DNA of 64,000 nt from Saccharothrix espanaensis DSM 44229 (GTDB taxonomy: Bacteria > Actinomycetota > Actinomycetes > Mycobacteriales > Pseudonocardiaceae), in contig NC_019673.1 in NCBI RefSeq assembly GCF_000328705.1, positions 6,882,001-6,946,000 of the forward strand, read 5' to 3'. A program made the translations under genes and the position numbers. The notes beneath the pieces were generated by a model that worked only from the letters and a program-made list of their open reading frames with translations, was not told the origin of the DNA and did not search any database. Below are positions 46,863-56,203 of the stretch, one piece after another. Position 1 is the first letter of the stretch. Each line of letters starts with the position of its first letter.

Positions 46863-47600
46863 ATGACCGAGACCGTGCCCGGCTCCGACTTCGGCGACGT
46901 CGTGCGCACCCACCTGACCAGGGTGGAGCAGCAGAACGCCGGTGCGCTGGACGATGTCGCCGAGCTCGTCCTGGCCAGCGTCCAGGCGGACGGGATGGTG
47001 CTCGCGGCGGGTGCCGGCCACTCGCTGGCCGCCGTCGCCGAGACCTTCTACCGCGCCGGCGGGCTGGCCTGCGTGCGCCCGATCTACCACCCGGAACTGC
47101 TGCCCATGCACGGCGCGGTGAGCAGCACGTCCGCCGAGCGCCGCTCCGGCCTGGCCGCCGAGGTGCTGCGCGACGCCGGACTGGCCGCCCACGACGTGCT
47201 GTTCGTGTTCTCTACCTCGGGCGTCAACCCGTACCCGGTGGAACTGGCCGTGCTGGCGGCCGACGCGGGCTGCCCCGTGGTCGCGGTGACGTCCCTGGCC
47301 GCCAGCGCCGCCGCACCGCGCCGCGCGGGCACCACGCTGGCCGAGAACGCCACCGTCGTGCTGGACAACCTGGTGCCGCCCGGTGACGCCACCTACCCGC
47401 CGGACAACCCGGTCACCGCGGCCGTGTCGACGATCGCCACCGCGTTCCTGTGGAACCTGCTGCTGGTGCGGCTGCTGGACAAGGCCGCCGAGTCGGGCGT
47501 GGACCTGCCGCTGTGGCGCAGCGCGAACGTCGAGGGCGGCGACGCCGCGAACTCCGACCTGCTGCGCAAGTACCAGACCCGCATCCCGCAGCTCGGCTGA
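46863..47600 (+). CDS. SIS-domain sugar isomerase-type protein
   Basis: 245 residues from ATG 46863 with GGAGGAC upstream. SIS fold: MVLAAGAGHSLAAVAETFYRAGGLA and VLFVFSTSGVNPYPVELAVLAADAGCPVVAVTS (phosphosugar-binding Ser/Thr loop). It resembles the uncharacterised sugar isomerase-domain proteins found next to DeoR/GntR regulators. It probably binds or isomerises an amino-sugar phosphate. Divergent from the DeoR gene. Confidence 0.88.
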   Translation: MTETVPGSDFGDVVRTHLTRVEQQNAGALDDVAELVLASVQADGMVLAAGAGHSLAAVAETFYRAGGLACVRPIYHPELLPMHGAVSSTSAERRSGLAAEVLRDAGLAAHDVLFVFSTSGVNPYPVELAVLAADAGCPVVAVTSLAASAAAPRRAGTTLAENATVVLDNLVPPGDATYPPDNPVTAAVSTIATAFLWNLLLVRLLDKAAESGVDLPLWRSANVEGGDAANSDLLRKYQTRIPQLG

Positions 47601-47658
47601 GTAGAACTGCTCACGATTCCTCCACACGGTCTGGCTAGTCTCCGACCGAGGGGGAAAC

Positions 47659-49233
47659 GTGAACAGGACGAGCAAGAGATGGATCTTGGCCGGCGGGGGC
47701 GTGGCGGCGGTGGCCGTCATCGTGGCGGGCACAATCGTGTTGTGGCCGAACGACAGCAGATCGGCCACGACACTGCCGACCGTCAAGCCCCTGCCGGCAC
47801 CGATCGCCCAGCAGTTCGCCGCCGCGCTGATGGCCGGCAACGCGGCGCAGGCGGCGTCGGTGACCGACAACACCGCCGTCGCGCAGCCCGCGATCGAGAA
47901 GATGCTGCAGGGCATGAAAGGCGTGACCTACGGCGCACGGATCGGCGCGTCGCCGGCGGTCGGTGACGACACCACGTCCGCCACGCTGAGCGCCGACGTG
48001 ACGTGGACGCTGCCGGACAGCACGCCGCTGAAGTACGCGGTGCCGCTGGAACTGCGCCGTTCGAACGACAAGTGGCAGGTCCACTGGACGCCCGCGCTGC
48101 TGCACCCCGACCTGGCCGAGGGCCAGTCCCTCGCCTACAGCCAGACCTCCGGCGACGGCGCGGTGCTCGACCGCAACGGAACGGCCGTGCCACCGGGTTT
48201 CGCGCCCGTGGTGATGTCCTCGGTGACCAAGACCATGGGCAGCGCCGCCGGCGAACCGGGCTGGCAGGTGGCCGCGGTGGACGCCGCCGGCACGCCGGTC
48301 TCGGTGCTGGCGGAGAAGAAGGCCAAGGTCCGGCAGCCGATGACGTTGACGCTGGACCCGCCCACCCAGAACGCCGCTCAAGGTGCCGTCGACCAGGTCC
48401 AGTTGCCCGCGGTGGTCGTGGCGCTGGCTCCGTCCAACGGCGAGATCCTGGCCGTGGCGCAGAACACCGCCGCGAGCGCCGGCGGGCCGATCTCGTTGCA
48501 GAACTACTACGAGCCGGGGTCGACGTTCAAGATCGTGACCGCGACAGCGGCGCTGATGTCGGGCAACGTCACCGCGGACACGCCCGTGGAGTGCCCGGGG
48601 AAGAAGACCATCGGGCCGCGGCAGATCGTGAACGACGAGCAGTTCGACCTCGGGACGGTGCCGGTGCACCGGGCGTTCGCGGCGTCGTGCAACACCAGCT
48701 TCAGCCAGTTGGCGGCGGACCTGCCGGCCACCGCGCTGCCGCAGGCGGCCTCGCTGTTCGGGCTGGGCGCGGACTACACGGTCGCGGGCCTGACCACGAA
48801 CACCGGCAAGGTCCCGCCGTCGGAGACGGTCACCCAGCGCGTCGAGGCGGGCATCGGCCAGGGCACCATGCAGACCACGCCGTTCGGCATGGCGCTGGCC
48901 GCGGCGACCGTGGCGAAGGGCAGCACCCCGACACCGCAGCTGATCCGCGAGATCCCGACCGAGGGCGGGCAGGGCCGGGCCCTGCCGGGCGGGGTGGTCT
49001 CGGCGCTGCGCTCGATGATGGGTGAGGTCGTGACCGGCGGCACGGCGCAGGCGCTCGCCGGGCTCGGCGGCGTGCGGGGCAAGACCGGGACGGCCCAGCA
49101 CGGCGACGGGACCAGCTCGCACGGCTGGTTCGTCGGCTACCGGGGCGACCTCGCGTTCGCGGTGCTGGTGGTGGACGCGGGCACGTCCAAGGTCGCGGTC
49201 AGCACGACCGCGAACTTCCTCGGTGCCTTGTAA
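47659..49233 (+). CDS. NTF2-like N-terminal penicillin-binding protein (MecA_N-type transpeptidase)
   Basis: 524 residues. A signal anchor (RWILAGGGVAAVAVIVAGTIVLW) precedes an NTF2-like domain (APIAQQFAAALMAGNAAQAAS ... VPLELRRSNDKWQVHW), a dimer domain, and the transpeptidase. The latter has PGSTFKIVTA (SxxK), SCN (SxN), and GKTGTAQH (KTG). It cross-links peptidoglycan as a class B PBP without a glycosyltransferase. The NTF2 domain is shared with PBP2a-like proteins. That alone does not imply resistance, since it is common in actinobacteria. Confidence 0.93.
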   Translation: MNRTSKRWILAGGGVAAVAVIVAGTIVLWPNDSRSATTLPTVKPLPAPIAQQFAAALMAGNAAQAASVTDNTAVAQPAIEKMLQGMKGVTYGARIGASPAVGDDTTSATLSADVTWTLPDSTPLKYAVPLELRRSNDKWQVHWTPALLHPDLAEGQSLAYSQTSGDGAVLDRNGTAVPPGFAPVVMSSVTKTMGSAAGEPGWQVAAVDAAGTPVSVLAEKKAKVRQPMTLTLDPPTQNAAQGAVDQVQLPAVVVALAPSNGEILAVAQNTAASAGGPISLQNYYEPGSTFKIVTATAALMSGNVTADTPVECPGKKTIGPRQIVNDEQFDLGTVPVHRAFAASCNTSFSQLAADLPATALPQAASLFGLGADYTVAGLTTNTGKVPPSETVTQRVEAGIGQGTMQTTPFGMALAAATVAKGSTPTPQLIREIPTEGGQGRALPGGVVSALRSMMGEVVTGGTAQALAGLGGVRGKTGTAQHGDGTSSHGWFVGYRGDLAFAVLVVDAGTSKVAVSTTANFLGAL

Positions 49234-49269
49234 GGGTTGCCCAGGGGTTGTCGTTGCCCAGGGGCTGTG

Positions 49270-51114
49270 TCAGGCCACGGCGGGCGTTTCGTCGAACTGG
49301 GTGCGGTACAGCTCGGCGTAACGTCCGTCGGCGGCGAGGAGTTCAGGGTGCGTGCCGCGTTCCACGACCCGGCCGTCCTCCACCACCAGGATCTGGTCGG
49401 CCGCGCGGACCGTGGACAGCCGGTGCGCGATCACCAGCGCGGTCCGGCCCTGCAACGCCTCGGTGAGCGCGGCCTGCACGGCGGCTTCCGACTCGGAGTC
49501 CAGGTGCGCGGTGGCCTCGTCCAGAATCACCACCCGGGGCCGGGCGATCAGCAGCCGGGCGATGGTCAGCCGCTGCCGCTCGCCGCCGGAGAGCCGGTAG
49601 CCCCGCTCCCCCACCACCGTGTCCAGGCCGTCGGGCAGCGCTTCGACCAGGGTCCGCAACCGGGCGCGGTCCAGGGCGTCCCAGAGCTCGTCGTCGGTCG
49701 CCTCCGGGCGCGGGTAGGTCAGGTTGGCCCGGATCGAGTCGTGGAAGAGGTGCCCGTCCTGGGTGACCACCCCGACCGCGCCGCGCACCGACTCGAACGT
49801 GAGGTCGCGGACGTCCACGTCGGACAGCGACACGGAACCGGAGTCCACGTCGTAGAGCCGGGGCACGAGCGAGGCGATGGTCGACTTGCCCGCGCCCGAC
49901 GAGCCGACCAGCGCGACGAGCTGACCGGGCTCGGCGCGGAAGCTGATCCCGTGCAGCACCTCCTCGCCGCCCCGGGTGTCCAGCGTGGCCACTGATTCGA
50001 GCGAGGCGAGCGACACCCTGTCGGCGGCCGGGTAGCCGAACCGGACGTCGTCGAACTCGACGGACACCGGCCCCGCCGGCACCTCGCGGGCGTTGGGCGA
50101 CTCGTCGATCATCGGCTTGAGGTCGAGCACCTCGAAGACCCGCTCGAAGGAGACCAGGGCGGTCATCACGTCGACGCGCGCGTTGGCGAGCGCGGTCAGC
50201 GGCGAGTAGAGGCGGGTCAGCAGCAGGGCGAGCGAGACGACCGTGCCCGCCGCGAGGTGGCCGGTGAGCGCGAGGTAGCCGCCGAGGCCGTAGACGAGGG
50301 CCTGGGCCAGCGCGGAGACCAGGGTGAGGCCGGTGAGGAACCAGCGGGTGGCCATCGCGGTGCGGATGCCGATGTCGCGGACGCGGGCGGCGCGGGCCCC
50401 GAACTCGTCGGCTTCGGCGCGCGGCCGGCCGAACAGCTTGACGAGCGTCGCGCCGGGCGCGGAGAACCGCTCGGTCATCTGGGTGGTCATGCCCGCGTTA
50501 AGGGTGGCCGCCTCGCGTTGCAGGTCGGCCATCCGGCTGCCCATGCGCCGCGCGGGCAGCACGAACACCGGGAGCAGGAGCAGCGCGAGCGCCGTGACCT
50601 GCCACGACAGCGTGAACATCACGCCGAGTGACAGCCCGAGCTGGATCACGTTGGTGACCACCCCGGAGAGGGTGGAGGTGAACGCCCGCTGCGCGCCGAT
50701 CACGTCGTTGTTCAGCCGGCTGACCAGCGCCCCGGTGCGGGTGCGGGTGAAGAACGCGACCGGCATCCGCTGGACGTGCTCGTACACCGCCCGCCGCAGG
50801 TCGTAGATGAGCCCTTCGCCGATCCGCGTCGACTGCCAGCGTTCGAGCAGCCCCAGCCCCGCGTCGACCACGGCGATCCCGGCGATCACCACGGCCAGCC
50901 AGACCACGACCGACACGTCCCGCCCACCGACGATCGCGTCGACCACCCGCCCCGCCAACACCGGGGTGGTCACAGCGAGCACGGAAGAGACTACGGTGAG
51001 CAACAGGAAGGCGGCCAGCTTGGCGCGATGCGGCCGAGCGAACCCCACCACCCGCCGGAACGTCCCCCGCCGCACCCCTCTGGGCGCGCCGGACGCCGCC
51101 ATCGCACTGCGCAT
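49270..51114 (-). CDS. ABC transporter, fused permease/ATP-binding (exporter type)
   Basis: 614 residues from ATG 51114; the frame is open further upstream but without family sequence. Six membrane helices (ABC_membrane type) are followed by the ATPase: GSSGAGKSTIASLV (Walker A), YRLSGGERQRL (signature), RVVILDEATAHLDSE (Walker B), and IAHRLST (switch His). It is a half-transporter exporting lipid or drug-like substrates as a homodimer. The partner gene is not adjacent. Confidence 0.94.
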   Translation of the reverse strand: MRSAMAASGAPRGVRRGTFRRVVGFARPHRAKLAAFLLLTVVSSVLAVTTPVLAGRVVDAIVGGRDVSVVVWLAVVIAGIAVVDAGLGLLERWQSTRIGEGLIYDLRRAVYEHVQRMPVAFFTRTRTGALVSRLNNDVIGAQRAFTSTLSGVVTNVIQLGLSLGVMFTLSWQVTALALLLLPVFVLPARRMGSRMADLQREAATLNAGMTTQMTERFSAPGATLVKLFGRPRAEADEFGARAARVRDIGIRTAMATRWFLTGLTLVSALAQALVYGLGGYLALTGHLAAGTVVSLALLLTRLYSPLTALANARVDVMTALVSFERVFEVLDLKPMIDESPNAREVPAGPVSVEFDDVRFGYPAADRVSLASLESVATLDTRGGEEVLHGISFRAEPGQLVALVGSSGAGKSTIASLVPRLYDVDSGSVSLSDVDVRDLTFESVRGAVGVVTQDGHLFHDSIRANLTYPRPEATDDELWDALDRARLRTLVEALPDGLDTVVGERGYRLSGGERQRLTIARLLIARPRVVILDEATAHLDSESEAAVQAALTEALQGRTALVIAHRLSTVRAADQILVVEDGRVVERGTHPELLAADGRYAELYRTQFDETPAVA

Positions 51115-51284
51115 CAAGCCCCGTGAACCGTCCACCTCAGACAGAACGCGAACCGGCCGGGCGAACTTCCCCACTACGCCCAGGGCGAACCACCCGACCC
51201 ACCGCGACCAAGCCCAGGTCAGCACCCCGACCAGCATCGACGGTTCATCGAAATGCGCTTCCGGACGGCCCCAGGCACACGCAC

Positions 51285-51305
51285 GGGCAGGGGCAGGGGC
51301 AGGGG
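51285..51305 (+). repeat. G-quadruplex-type repeat GGG-CA-(GGGGCA)3
   Basis: Four G-runs of 3-4 bases separated by CA loops occur in the gap between the enoyl-CoA hydratase stop and the ABC exporter start. The layout permits an intramolecular G-quadruplex on the plus strand (C-rich in transcripts of the flanking minus-strand genes). Confidence 0.6.
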
Positions 51306-51327
51306 CTACCTTCGGGTACCGGCGGTA

Positions 51328-52149
51328 TCAGGCCGAGGTCGCGCCGGTGGCGAGAGCGGTCAGTTCGGCGAGCCGCCGCACCTGCGCGGCGCGTTCGGCG
51401 ACCAACTGCTCTTCCTCGGACGCCCCGTCCGCCGCGTGCGCGAGCAGCGCGAGCGTCTCCCGCACGGCACCCGGCATCGGGCGCACGACCTGGGCGACCA
51501 GGTCGTCCACCGCGGCGTCGAGGCCGTCGACGGGCACGACGGAGTTCGCCAGACCGATCCGCAGCGCCTCCTCACCGCCCACCCGGCGGCCGGTCACGCA
51601 GATTTCGGCCGCGCGGGCATACCCGACCAGTCGGACCAGCGGCAACGTGCCGCCGAGGTCGGGCACCAGACCGAGGGACGTCTCGGCCATGCAGAACTGC
51701 ACGTCGTCGGCGGCCACGCGGAAGTCGCACGCCAGCGCGAGCTGGAAGCCCGCACCGATGGCGTGCCCGCGCACCGCGGCGATCGTGACCCGGCCGGGGT
51801 CGCGCAGCCAGCGGAAACCCTCCTGGAACTCCGCGATCAACGCGGCGCCGCCTTCGGGTCCCCGCAGGGTGATCTCCGGCAGGCCGGGCTCGCCCTCGAC
51901 CGGAGCGCCGCTGAACATGCGCCGGTCCAGCCCAGCGGAGAAGGCACGACCGGAGCCCCGGACGACCACAACGCGGACGTCCGGGTCCAACTGCACGCCG
52001 ATCGCCCTCAACGCCGCCCAAGTGGACGGCGTCTGTGCGTTGAGCACATCGGGACGGTCGAGCGTGACCGTCGCGCGCGGTCCGTCGACGACGAGCCGCA
52101 CGCCACCGCGCTCCAGCAGGTCGGCGTCGATGGTCGTCGGTGCCGACAT
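51328..52149 (-). CDS. Enoyl-CoA hydratase/isomerase family protein
   Basis: 273 residues from ATG 52149 with GGAGG about 8 bases upstream. Crotonase fold: VRLVVDGPRATVTLDRPDVLNAQT, the oxyanion-hole sequence AFSAGLDRRMF, and VRGHAIGAGFQLALACDFRVAADDVQF. The usual catalytic Glu pair is not clear: GLVPDLGGT has Asp where EchA1-type hydratases carry Glu or Gly, so it may be an isomerase-like member. Acts on acyl-CoA. Confidence 0.9.
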   Translation of the reverse strand: MSAPTTIDADLLERGGVRLVVDGPRATVTLDRPDVLNAQTPSTWAALRAIGVQLDPDVRVVVVRGSGRAFSAGLDRRMFSGAPVEGEPGLPEITLRGPEGGAALIAEFQEGFRWLRDPGRVTIAAVRGHAIGAGFQLALACDFRVAADDVQFCMAETSLGLVPDLGGTLPLVRLVGYARAAEICVTGRRVGGEEALRIGLANSVVPVDGLDAAVDDLVAQVVRPMPGAVRETLALLAHAADGASEEEQLVAERAAQVRRLAELTALATGATSA

Positions 52150-52216
52150 GCGTGGGACCTCCGGGTCTTCGGGAGGGCGCCGTCTCTCCCCGACGCCCAG
52201 GTTACCGGAGGGTAGC

Positions 52217-52426
52217 TTACTTCTTCTTCGTGCGGGTGGCGCCACCGCGACCGCGCAGCTGCACACCGGACTCGCTGAGCACCCGGTGCACGAAGCCGTA
52301 GGAGCGTCCGGTGGACTCCGCCAACGCCCGGATGCTCGCGCCCTTTTCGTACTTCTTCTTCAGGTCAGCGGCCAGCTTGTCCCGCGTGGCGCCGGTGATC
52401 CGGGCGCCCTTCTTCAGGTCAGCCAC
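52217..52426 (-). CDS. Small basic helix-turn-helix protein
   Basis: 69 residues from GTG 52426. Lys/Arg-rich with an HTH: GASIRALAESTGRSYGFVHRVLSESG, and a Lys-rich end (TRTKKK). This short protein is common and well conserved in actinobacteria as a helix-turn-helix domain protein; its regulon is unknown. Upstream of it, up to the ABC-F stop at 52591, is about 165 bp that must include its promoter. Confidence 0.8.
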   Translation of the reverse strand: MADLKKGARITGATRDKLAADLKKKYEKGASIRALAESTGRSYGFVHRVLSESGVQLRGRGGATRTKKK

Positions 52427-52590
52427 CTTGTCCCGCCTTCCGTAGACAGCAGGTCGGGCCGTGAAAGCCCCTGTCGTCGCAATGATCGAACACGAAGACC
52501 AAGAACGCCAGGCGATCATGCGAAAAGATCGGCGAGCGGTAGGTTGATCACTGAGGGTCGATCAGGGGTTACGGAGCGGAAACCCTTGAC

Positions 52591-54219
52591 TCAGGCCAAC
52601 TGCACGAGCTCTAGGTACTCGTCCGACCAGTGGTCCTCCGCGCCGTCCGGCAGCAGGATCACCCGCTCGGGCTCAAGCGCCTCGACCGCGCCGGGATCGT
52701 GCGTGACCAGCACAACCGCGCCCTCGTACCGGCGCAACGCGTCGAGCACCTGCTCACGACTGGCCGGGTCGAGGTTGTTCGTCGGCTCGTCGAGCAGCAG
52801 CACGTTCGCCGCGCTCGACACCAATCCCGCAAGCGCCAATCGGGTCTTCTCGCCACCCGACAGGGTGCCTGCGGGCTGGTCGAGTTGCTCCCCGCTGAAC
52901 AGGAACGTGCCGAGCAGCGAGCGCAGCTGCTGCTCCTGCACGTCCGGGGCGGCGTGCCGGATGTTCTGCCAGACACTGGCCTCGTGGTCGAGCGTCTCGT
53001 GCTCCTGCGCGAAGTAGCCCAGCTTCAGCCCGTGACCGGGGATGACCTCACCCGCGTCCGGACGCTCCATCGACCCGATCAGGCGAAGCAACGTCGTCTT
53101 GCCCGCACCGTTCAAACCGAGGATGACCACCCGCGAGCCCCGGTCGATCGCCAGGTCGACCCCGGTGAACACCTCCAGCGAGCCGTAGGACTTGCTCAGC
53201 CCCTCGGCGGTCAACGGCGTCCGGCCGCAGGTGGCGGGCTGCGGGAAGCGGATCTTCGCCACCTTGTCCGCCTGGCGCTCGTCCTCCAGGCCCGCCAGCA
53301 GCTTCTCGGCGCGACGCGCCATGTTCTGCGCGGCCACCGCCTTGGTCGCCTTCGCCCGCATCTTGTCGGCCTGCGCCATCAACGCGCCGGCCTTCTTCTC
53401 GGCGTTGGCCCGCTCCCGGCGGCGGCGCTTCTCGTCGGCGGCCCGCGCCTCCAGGTACTTCTTCCAGCCCATGTTGTAGATGTCGACCTCGCCGCGCGTC
53501 GCGTCGAGGAACCACACCTTGTTGACCACGTCGTCCAGCAGCTCGACGTCGTGGCTGATGACGACCAGACCGCCGTCGTGCGACTTGAGGAAGCCCCGCA
53601 GCCACGTGATCGAGTCGGCGTCGAGGTGGTTGGTCGGCTCGTCGATCAGCAGGATCGTGCTCGACTTCGCCCCCACCCCCGCCTCGGACGCGGCGAACAG
53701 GATCCGCGCGAGCTCCACCCGCCGCCGCTGACCACCCGACAGCGTGCGCAGCGGCTGCGCGAGCACCCGGTCGGCCAGCCCCAGGTTCGAGCAGATGCGA
53801 GCAGCCTCGCTCTCGGCGGCGTACCCGCCGAGGGCGGAGAAGCGCTCCTCCAGCCGACCGTACTTGCGCACGGCCTCCTGGAGCGCGTCGTCGTCCACCA
53901 GCTCGGCCATCGTGGACTGGGCCTTCTCCATGTCGCGCAGCAACTGGTCCAGCCCGCGCGCGGAGAGCACCCGGTCCTTGGCGACCACCGAGAGGTCGCC
54001 CTCACGGGGGTCCTGCGGCAGGTAACCCAGCTCGCCGGTACGCCGGACCTCGCCCGCGTAGGGCTGGCCCTCGCCCGCGAGGACGCGCAGCGACGTGGTC
54101 TTGCCCGCACCGTTGCGACCGACGAGGCCGATCCGGTCGCCGGGCTGGACGCGCAGGGTCGCGTCGGACAGCAGGATGCGCGAGCCGGCGCGCAGCTCAA
54201 GGTCTGTTGCGGTGATCAA
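52591..54219 (-). CDS. ABC-F family ATP-binding protein
   Basis: 542 residues from ATG 54219, two ABC domains and no membrane helix. First: LVGRNGAGKTT, LSGGQRRR, LLIDEPTNHLD. Second: ILGLNGAGKTT, LSGGEKTR, LLLDEPTNNLD. The interdomain linker (YLEARAADEKRRRRERANAEKKAGALMAQADK-like, Arg/Lys/Ala-rich) is the P-site tRNA interaction motif of the family. ABC-F proteins act on the ribosome as translation factors; some give antibiotic resistance. No drug-specific motif is evident. Confidence 0.94.
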   Translation of the reverse strand: MITATDLELRAGSRILLSDATLRVQPGDRIGLVGRNGAGKTTSLRVLAGEGQPYAGEVRRTGELGYLPQDPREGDLSVVAKDRVLSARGLDQLLRDMEKAQSTMAELVDDDALQEAVRKYGRLEERFSALGGYAAESEAARICSNLGLADRVLAQPLRTLSGGQRRRVELARILFAASEAGVGAKSSTILLIDEPTNHLDADSITWLRGFLKSHDGGLVVISHDVELLDDVVNKVWFLDATRGEVDIYNMGWKKYLEARAADEKRRRRERANAEKKAGALMAQADKMRAKATKAVAAQNMARRAEKLLAGLEDERQADKVAKIRFPQPATCGRTPLTAEGLSKSYGSLEVFTGVDLAIDRGSRVVILGLNGAGKTTLLRLIGSMERPDAGEVIPGHGLKLGYFAQEHETLDHEASVWQNIRHAAPDVQEQQLRSLLGTFLFSGEQLDQPAGTLSGGEKTRLALAGLVSSAANVLLLDEPTNNLDPASREQVLDALRRYEGAVVLVTHDPGAVEALEPERVILLPDGAEDHWSDEYLELVQLA

Positions 54220-54362
54220 GGGGAACTCCGGGTGAGTGGTCGGACGGGGTCGACGGCGCGCAACGAGCGCCGGACCTACTCGATCAAGATGACCACGACA
54301 CCAGTGTACGGGTTGTTCGCCACCCGATCAGCCACCTGTGTCCACCGGCATACATCGCGTGG

Positions 54363-54833
54363 ATGGCTACCGACGAGTTTGCAGGCAGGACCGCACTGGC
54401 CACCGGCGCGAGCCGAGGCATCGGCTACGGCATCGCGCTGGAACTGCTCGCCTGCGGCTCGACCGCCACGATCACCGCCCGCAAGCCCGACACCGTGGCC
54501 GAAGCCGCTACGACCCTGGCGGCCGAGGCAGGTGGCCCCGCCGGCCACGCGCTGGCCGTGCCCGGCAACGCGGCCAGCGCCGAAGACCGCGCGCAAGCCG
54601 TCACCCGGACCGTCGAGCGGTTCGGACGCCTTACGTCGTGGCCGCTCTCGGCTTCGTGCAGTTGGCGTAGAAGGTCCGCGTCAACGTCGTCGCGCCGGCC
54701 GTGGTGAAGACTCCGGTTCGCCGAAGCCCTCTACGCCGGGAGGGAAGAGGAAGCCGCCGCCTCGTATCCCCTCAAGCGGCTCGGCACCCCGGAGGACGTC
54801 GCCAGCCTCCTCGCCACCGGCTCATTGGGTTAG
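54363..54833 (+). pseudogene. SDR-family oxidoreductase, decayed
   Basis: The start is intact (EFAGRTALATGASRGIGYGIALELL, cofactor loop TGASRGIG). It runs to ERFGRL at about residue 90, then jumps past the NNAG, Ser and YxxxK region to VRVNVVAPAVVKT. That segment is in frame 2, while the end (FAEALYAGREEEAAASYPLKRLGTPEDVASLLATGSLG) returns to the original frame. The deletion and two frameshifts remove the active site, so no function is expected. Confidence 0.85.
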
Positions 54834-55091
54834 GGCCCGCCTTCACCGCGCAAGGACGACGGTGCCCCCCAAGCGGACACCATGCCGAGTAGGCCGCTTG
54901 GCTCCGGCAGGCCGCCTGGCTCCGGCTGGCTCCGCGTGGCCGGCCGCAACGCCGCTCCCGGGGCAACCTCGCCGTGAGCCCACCAGCGTCGTATAGGGGG
55001 ACACGTAACCGCAGCAGGCCCGGTATGCCGCTGAGTCGCGCCCGTTCGGGTGTCCGGCATGACTGCCTTCGCGGAGGTCGAGGAGGACTGT
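54834..55091. other. Short non-coding region after the SDR pseudogene
   Basis: No gene is seen. Two direct repeats of the type GGCTCCGGC-GGCC occur near 54899-54930, with reading frames of poor quality on both strands. Probably decayed DNA between the pseudogene and the sigma-factor operon. Confidence 0.4.
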
Positions 55092-55691
55092 CTAGGTGGC
55101 CGGCGCCGGCGGCGTCGTATGGCCGTTTGTGTTTGGCACCTCCGTCTTCTGGGGGTCGGGATGGGTTGGGCTGATGGCGGTCGGGCCAGCCGGTAACGCG
55201 GTGGCGGGTGGGCTGAGGGAGGTTCGGACGGTGGCCGGCGGGCCGGTCGTGGTTGTCGCGCGGGGTGTTCCGGGACCGGGTGGCGCTGTGCGGCCGGTGG
55301 TCGTCGGACCGGTAGTCGTGGGGCCGGCAGTCGTCGGCAAGTGGGTCATGTCGGGCGCGGTCGTGTGCGGCAGGTCGGTGGCCGAGGGCCCGGCCTGTTC
55401 GGAGGGCTGGGGTGTCGGGGCCGGCGGGGCCGGGTTCGTCGTGCGGGTGGAGGTACCGACGGGACCGGGCGTGGTCGCCGGATCGTGGGTGGAGGCAGGC
55501 AGCCCGGCCAGGGCGAAGCCGACCGCCACGACCAGGGCCGTGGTGCCCAGGGCGCTACCCGCCACGGCCAGGGCCCGCCGGCGGCTCTTGATCTCCTGGC
55601 CGTGGTGGATGACGTCGACGGCACCGAACGTCCGCGGCCGGCGCTCGATGTTCAGTTCTTCGAACAGTTCCTTGAGTTGGTCCTCAAGCAT
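55092..55691 (-). CDS. Membrane protein with Pro/Thr-rich extracytoplasmic tail, putative anti-sigma factor
   Basis: 199 residues from ATG 55691, overlapping the sigma gene stop by 8 bp. A cytoplasmic head of about 40 residues (LKELFEELNIERRPRTFGAVDVIHHGQEIKSRRRA) leads to one membrane helix (LAVAGSALGTTALVVAVGFALAGL), then about 140 Pro/Thr-rich residues outside. Coupling to the sigma gene suggests it controls that sigma factor, but no ZAS zinc motif is present. Function inferred. Confidence 0.7.
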   Translation of the reverse strand: MLEDQLKELFEELNIERRPRTFGAVDVIHHGQEIKSRRRALAVAGSALGTTALVVAVGFALAGLPASTHDPATTPGPVGTSTRTTNPAPPAPTPQPSEQAGPSATDLPHTTAPDMTHLPTTAGPTTTGPTTTGRTAPPGPGTPRATTTTGPPATVRTSLSPPATALPAGPTAISPTHPDPQKTEVPNTNGHTTPPAPAT

Positions 55692-56199
55692 TGGGTGACA
55701 CCTCCTGCCACAGCTCGCCGAACGTCGGCCCCAGCTTCTGCCGCAACGTCTTGAGACCGCGACTGGCATTGCTCTTCACCGTGCCGACCGAGCACTGCAA
55801 CGCCGCCGCGGTCTCCTCCACCCCCAGGTCGTGCCAGTACCGGAGCACGAGCACCGCCCGCTGCCGTGCCGGAACCGTCGACAAAGCCCGCCACACCACC
55901 AACTTGTCCTCGCTCAGCCCGGCACCCACCGGAACCTCCGGGAGCGCCTCGCTGAGCTTCTCCCGTCGCCACCGCACCCTGCGGCGCTCGGCCAAGAACG
56001 TCCGGACGACGATCCGCCTCAGGTAGGCGTCCAAGCCCTCTCGCTGGACCAGCTTCGGCCCAGCCAGGTACAGCTTGAGGAACGCGGCCTGCACCACGTC
56101 TTCGGCCTCGTGGTGGTTGCCGCACAACAAATACGCCGTGAAGCGCATCGAGTCGGCGCACCGGTCGAAGTACTGGGTGAACTCCGCGTCCCAACTCAC
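55684..56199 (-). CDS. ECF sigma factor, SigE family
   Basis: 171 residues from ATG 56199, four bases after the upstream stop. Region 2: FDRCADSMRFTAYLLCGNHHEAEDVVQAAFLKLY. Region 4: LSTVPARQRAVLVLRYWHDLGVEETAAALQCSVGTVKSNASRGLKTLR. This is the SigE-family actinobacterial ECF pattern, with C-terminal FGELWQEV. Preceded by a secreted Pro/Thr-rich protein and followed by the membrane partner, it forms a three-gene surface-stress-like unit. Confidence 0.9.
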   Translation of the reverse strand: MSWDAEFTQYFDRCADSMRFTAYLLCGNHHEAEDVVQAAFLKLYLAGPKLVQREGLDAYLRRIVVRTFLAERRRVRWRREKLSEALPEVPVGAGLSEDKLVVWRALSTVPARQRAVLVLRYWHDLGVEETAAALQCSVGTVKSNASRGLKTLRQKLGPTFGELWQEVSPNA

Positions 56200-56203
56200 G
56201 CCG

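Noticed and set aside
47635..49122. A 495-residue minus-strand frame opposite the NTF2-type PBP gene
   Set aside because: His/Arg/Gly-rich with no motifs; the opposite strand has all PBP motifs in frame.
47659..49233. Reading the NTF2-type PBP as a beta-lactam-resistance protein
   Set aside because: The MecA_N/NTF2-like domain is common in actinobacterial housekeeping PBPs, and there is no linked resistance gene.
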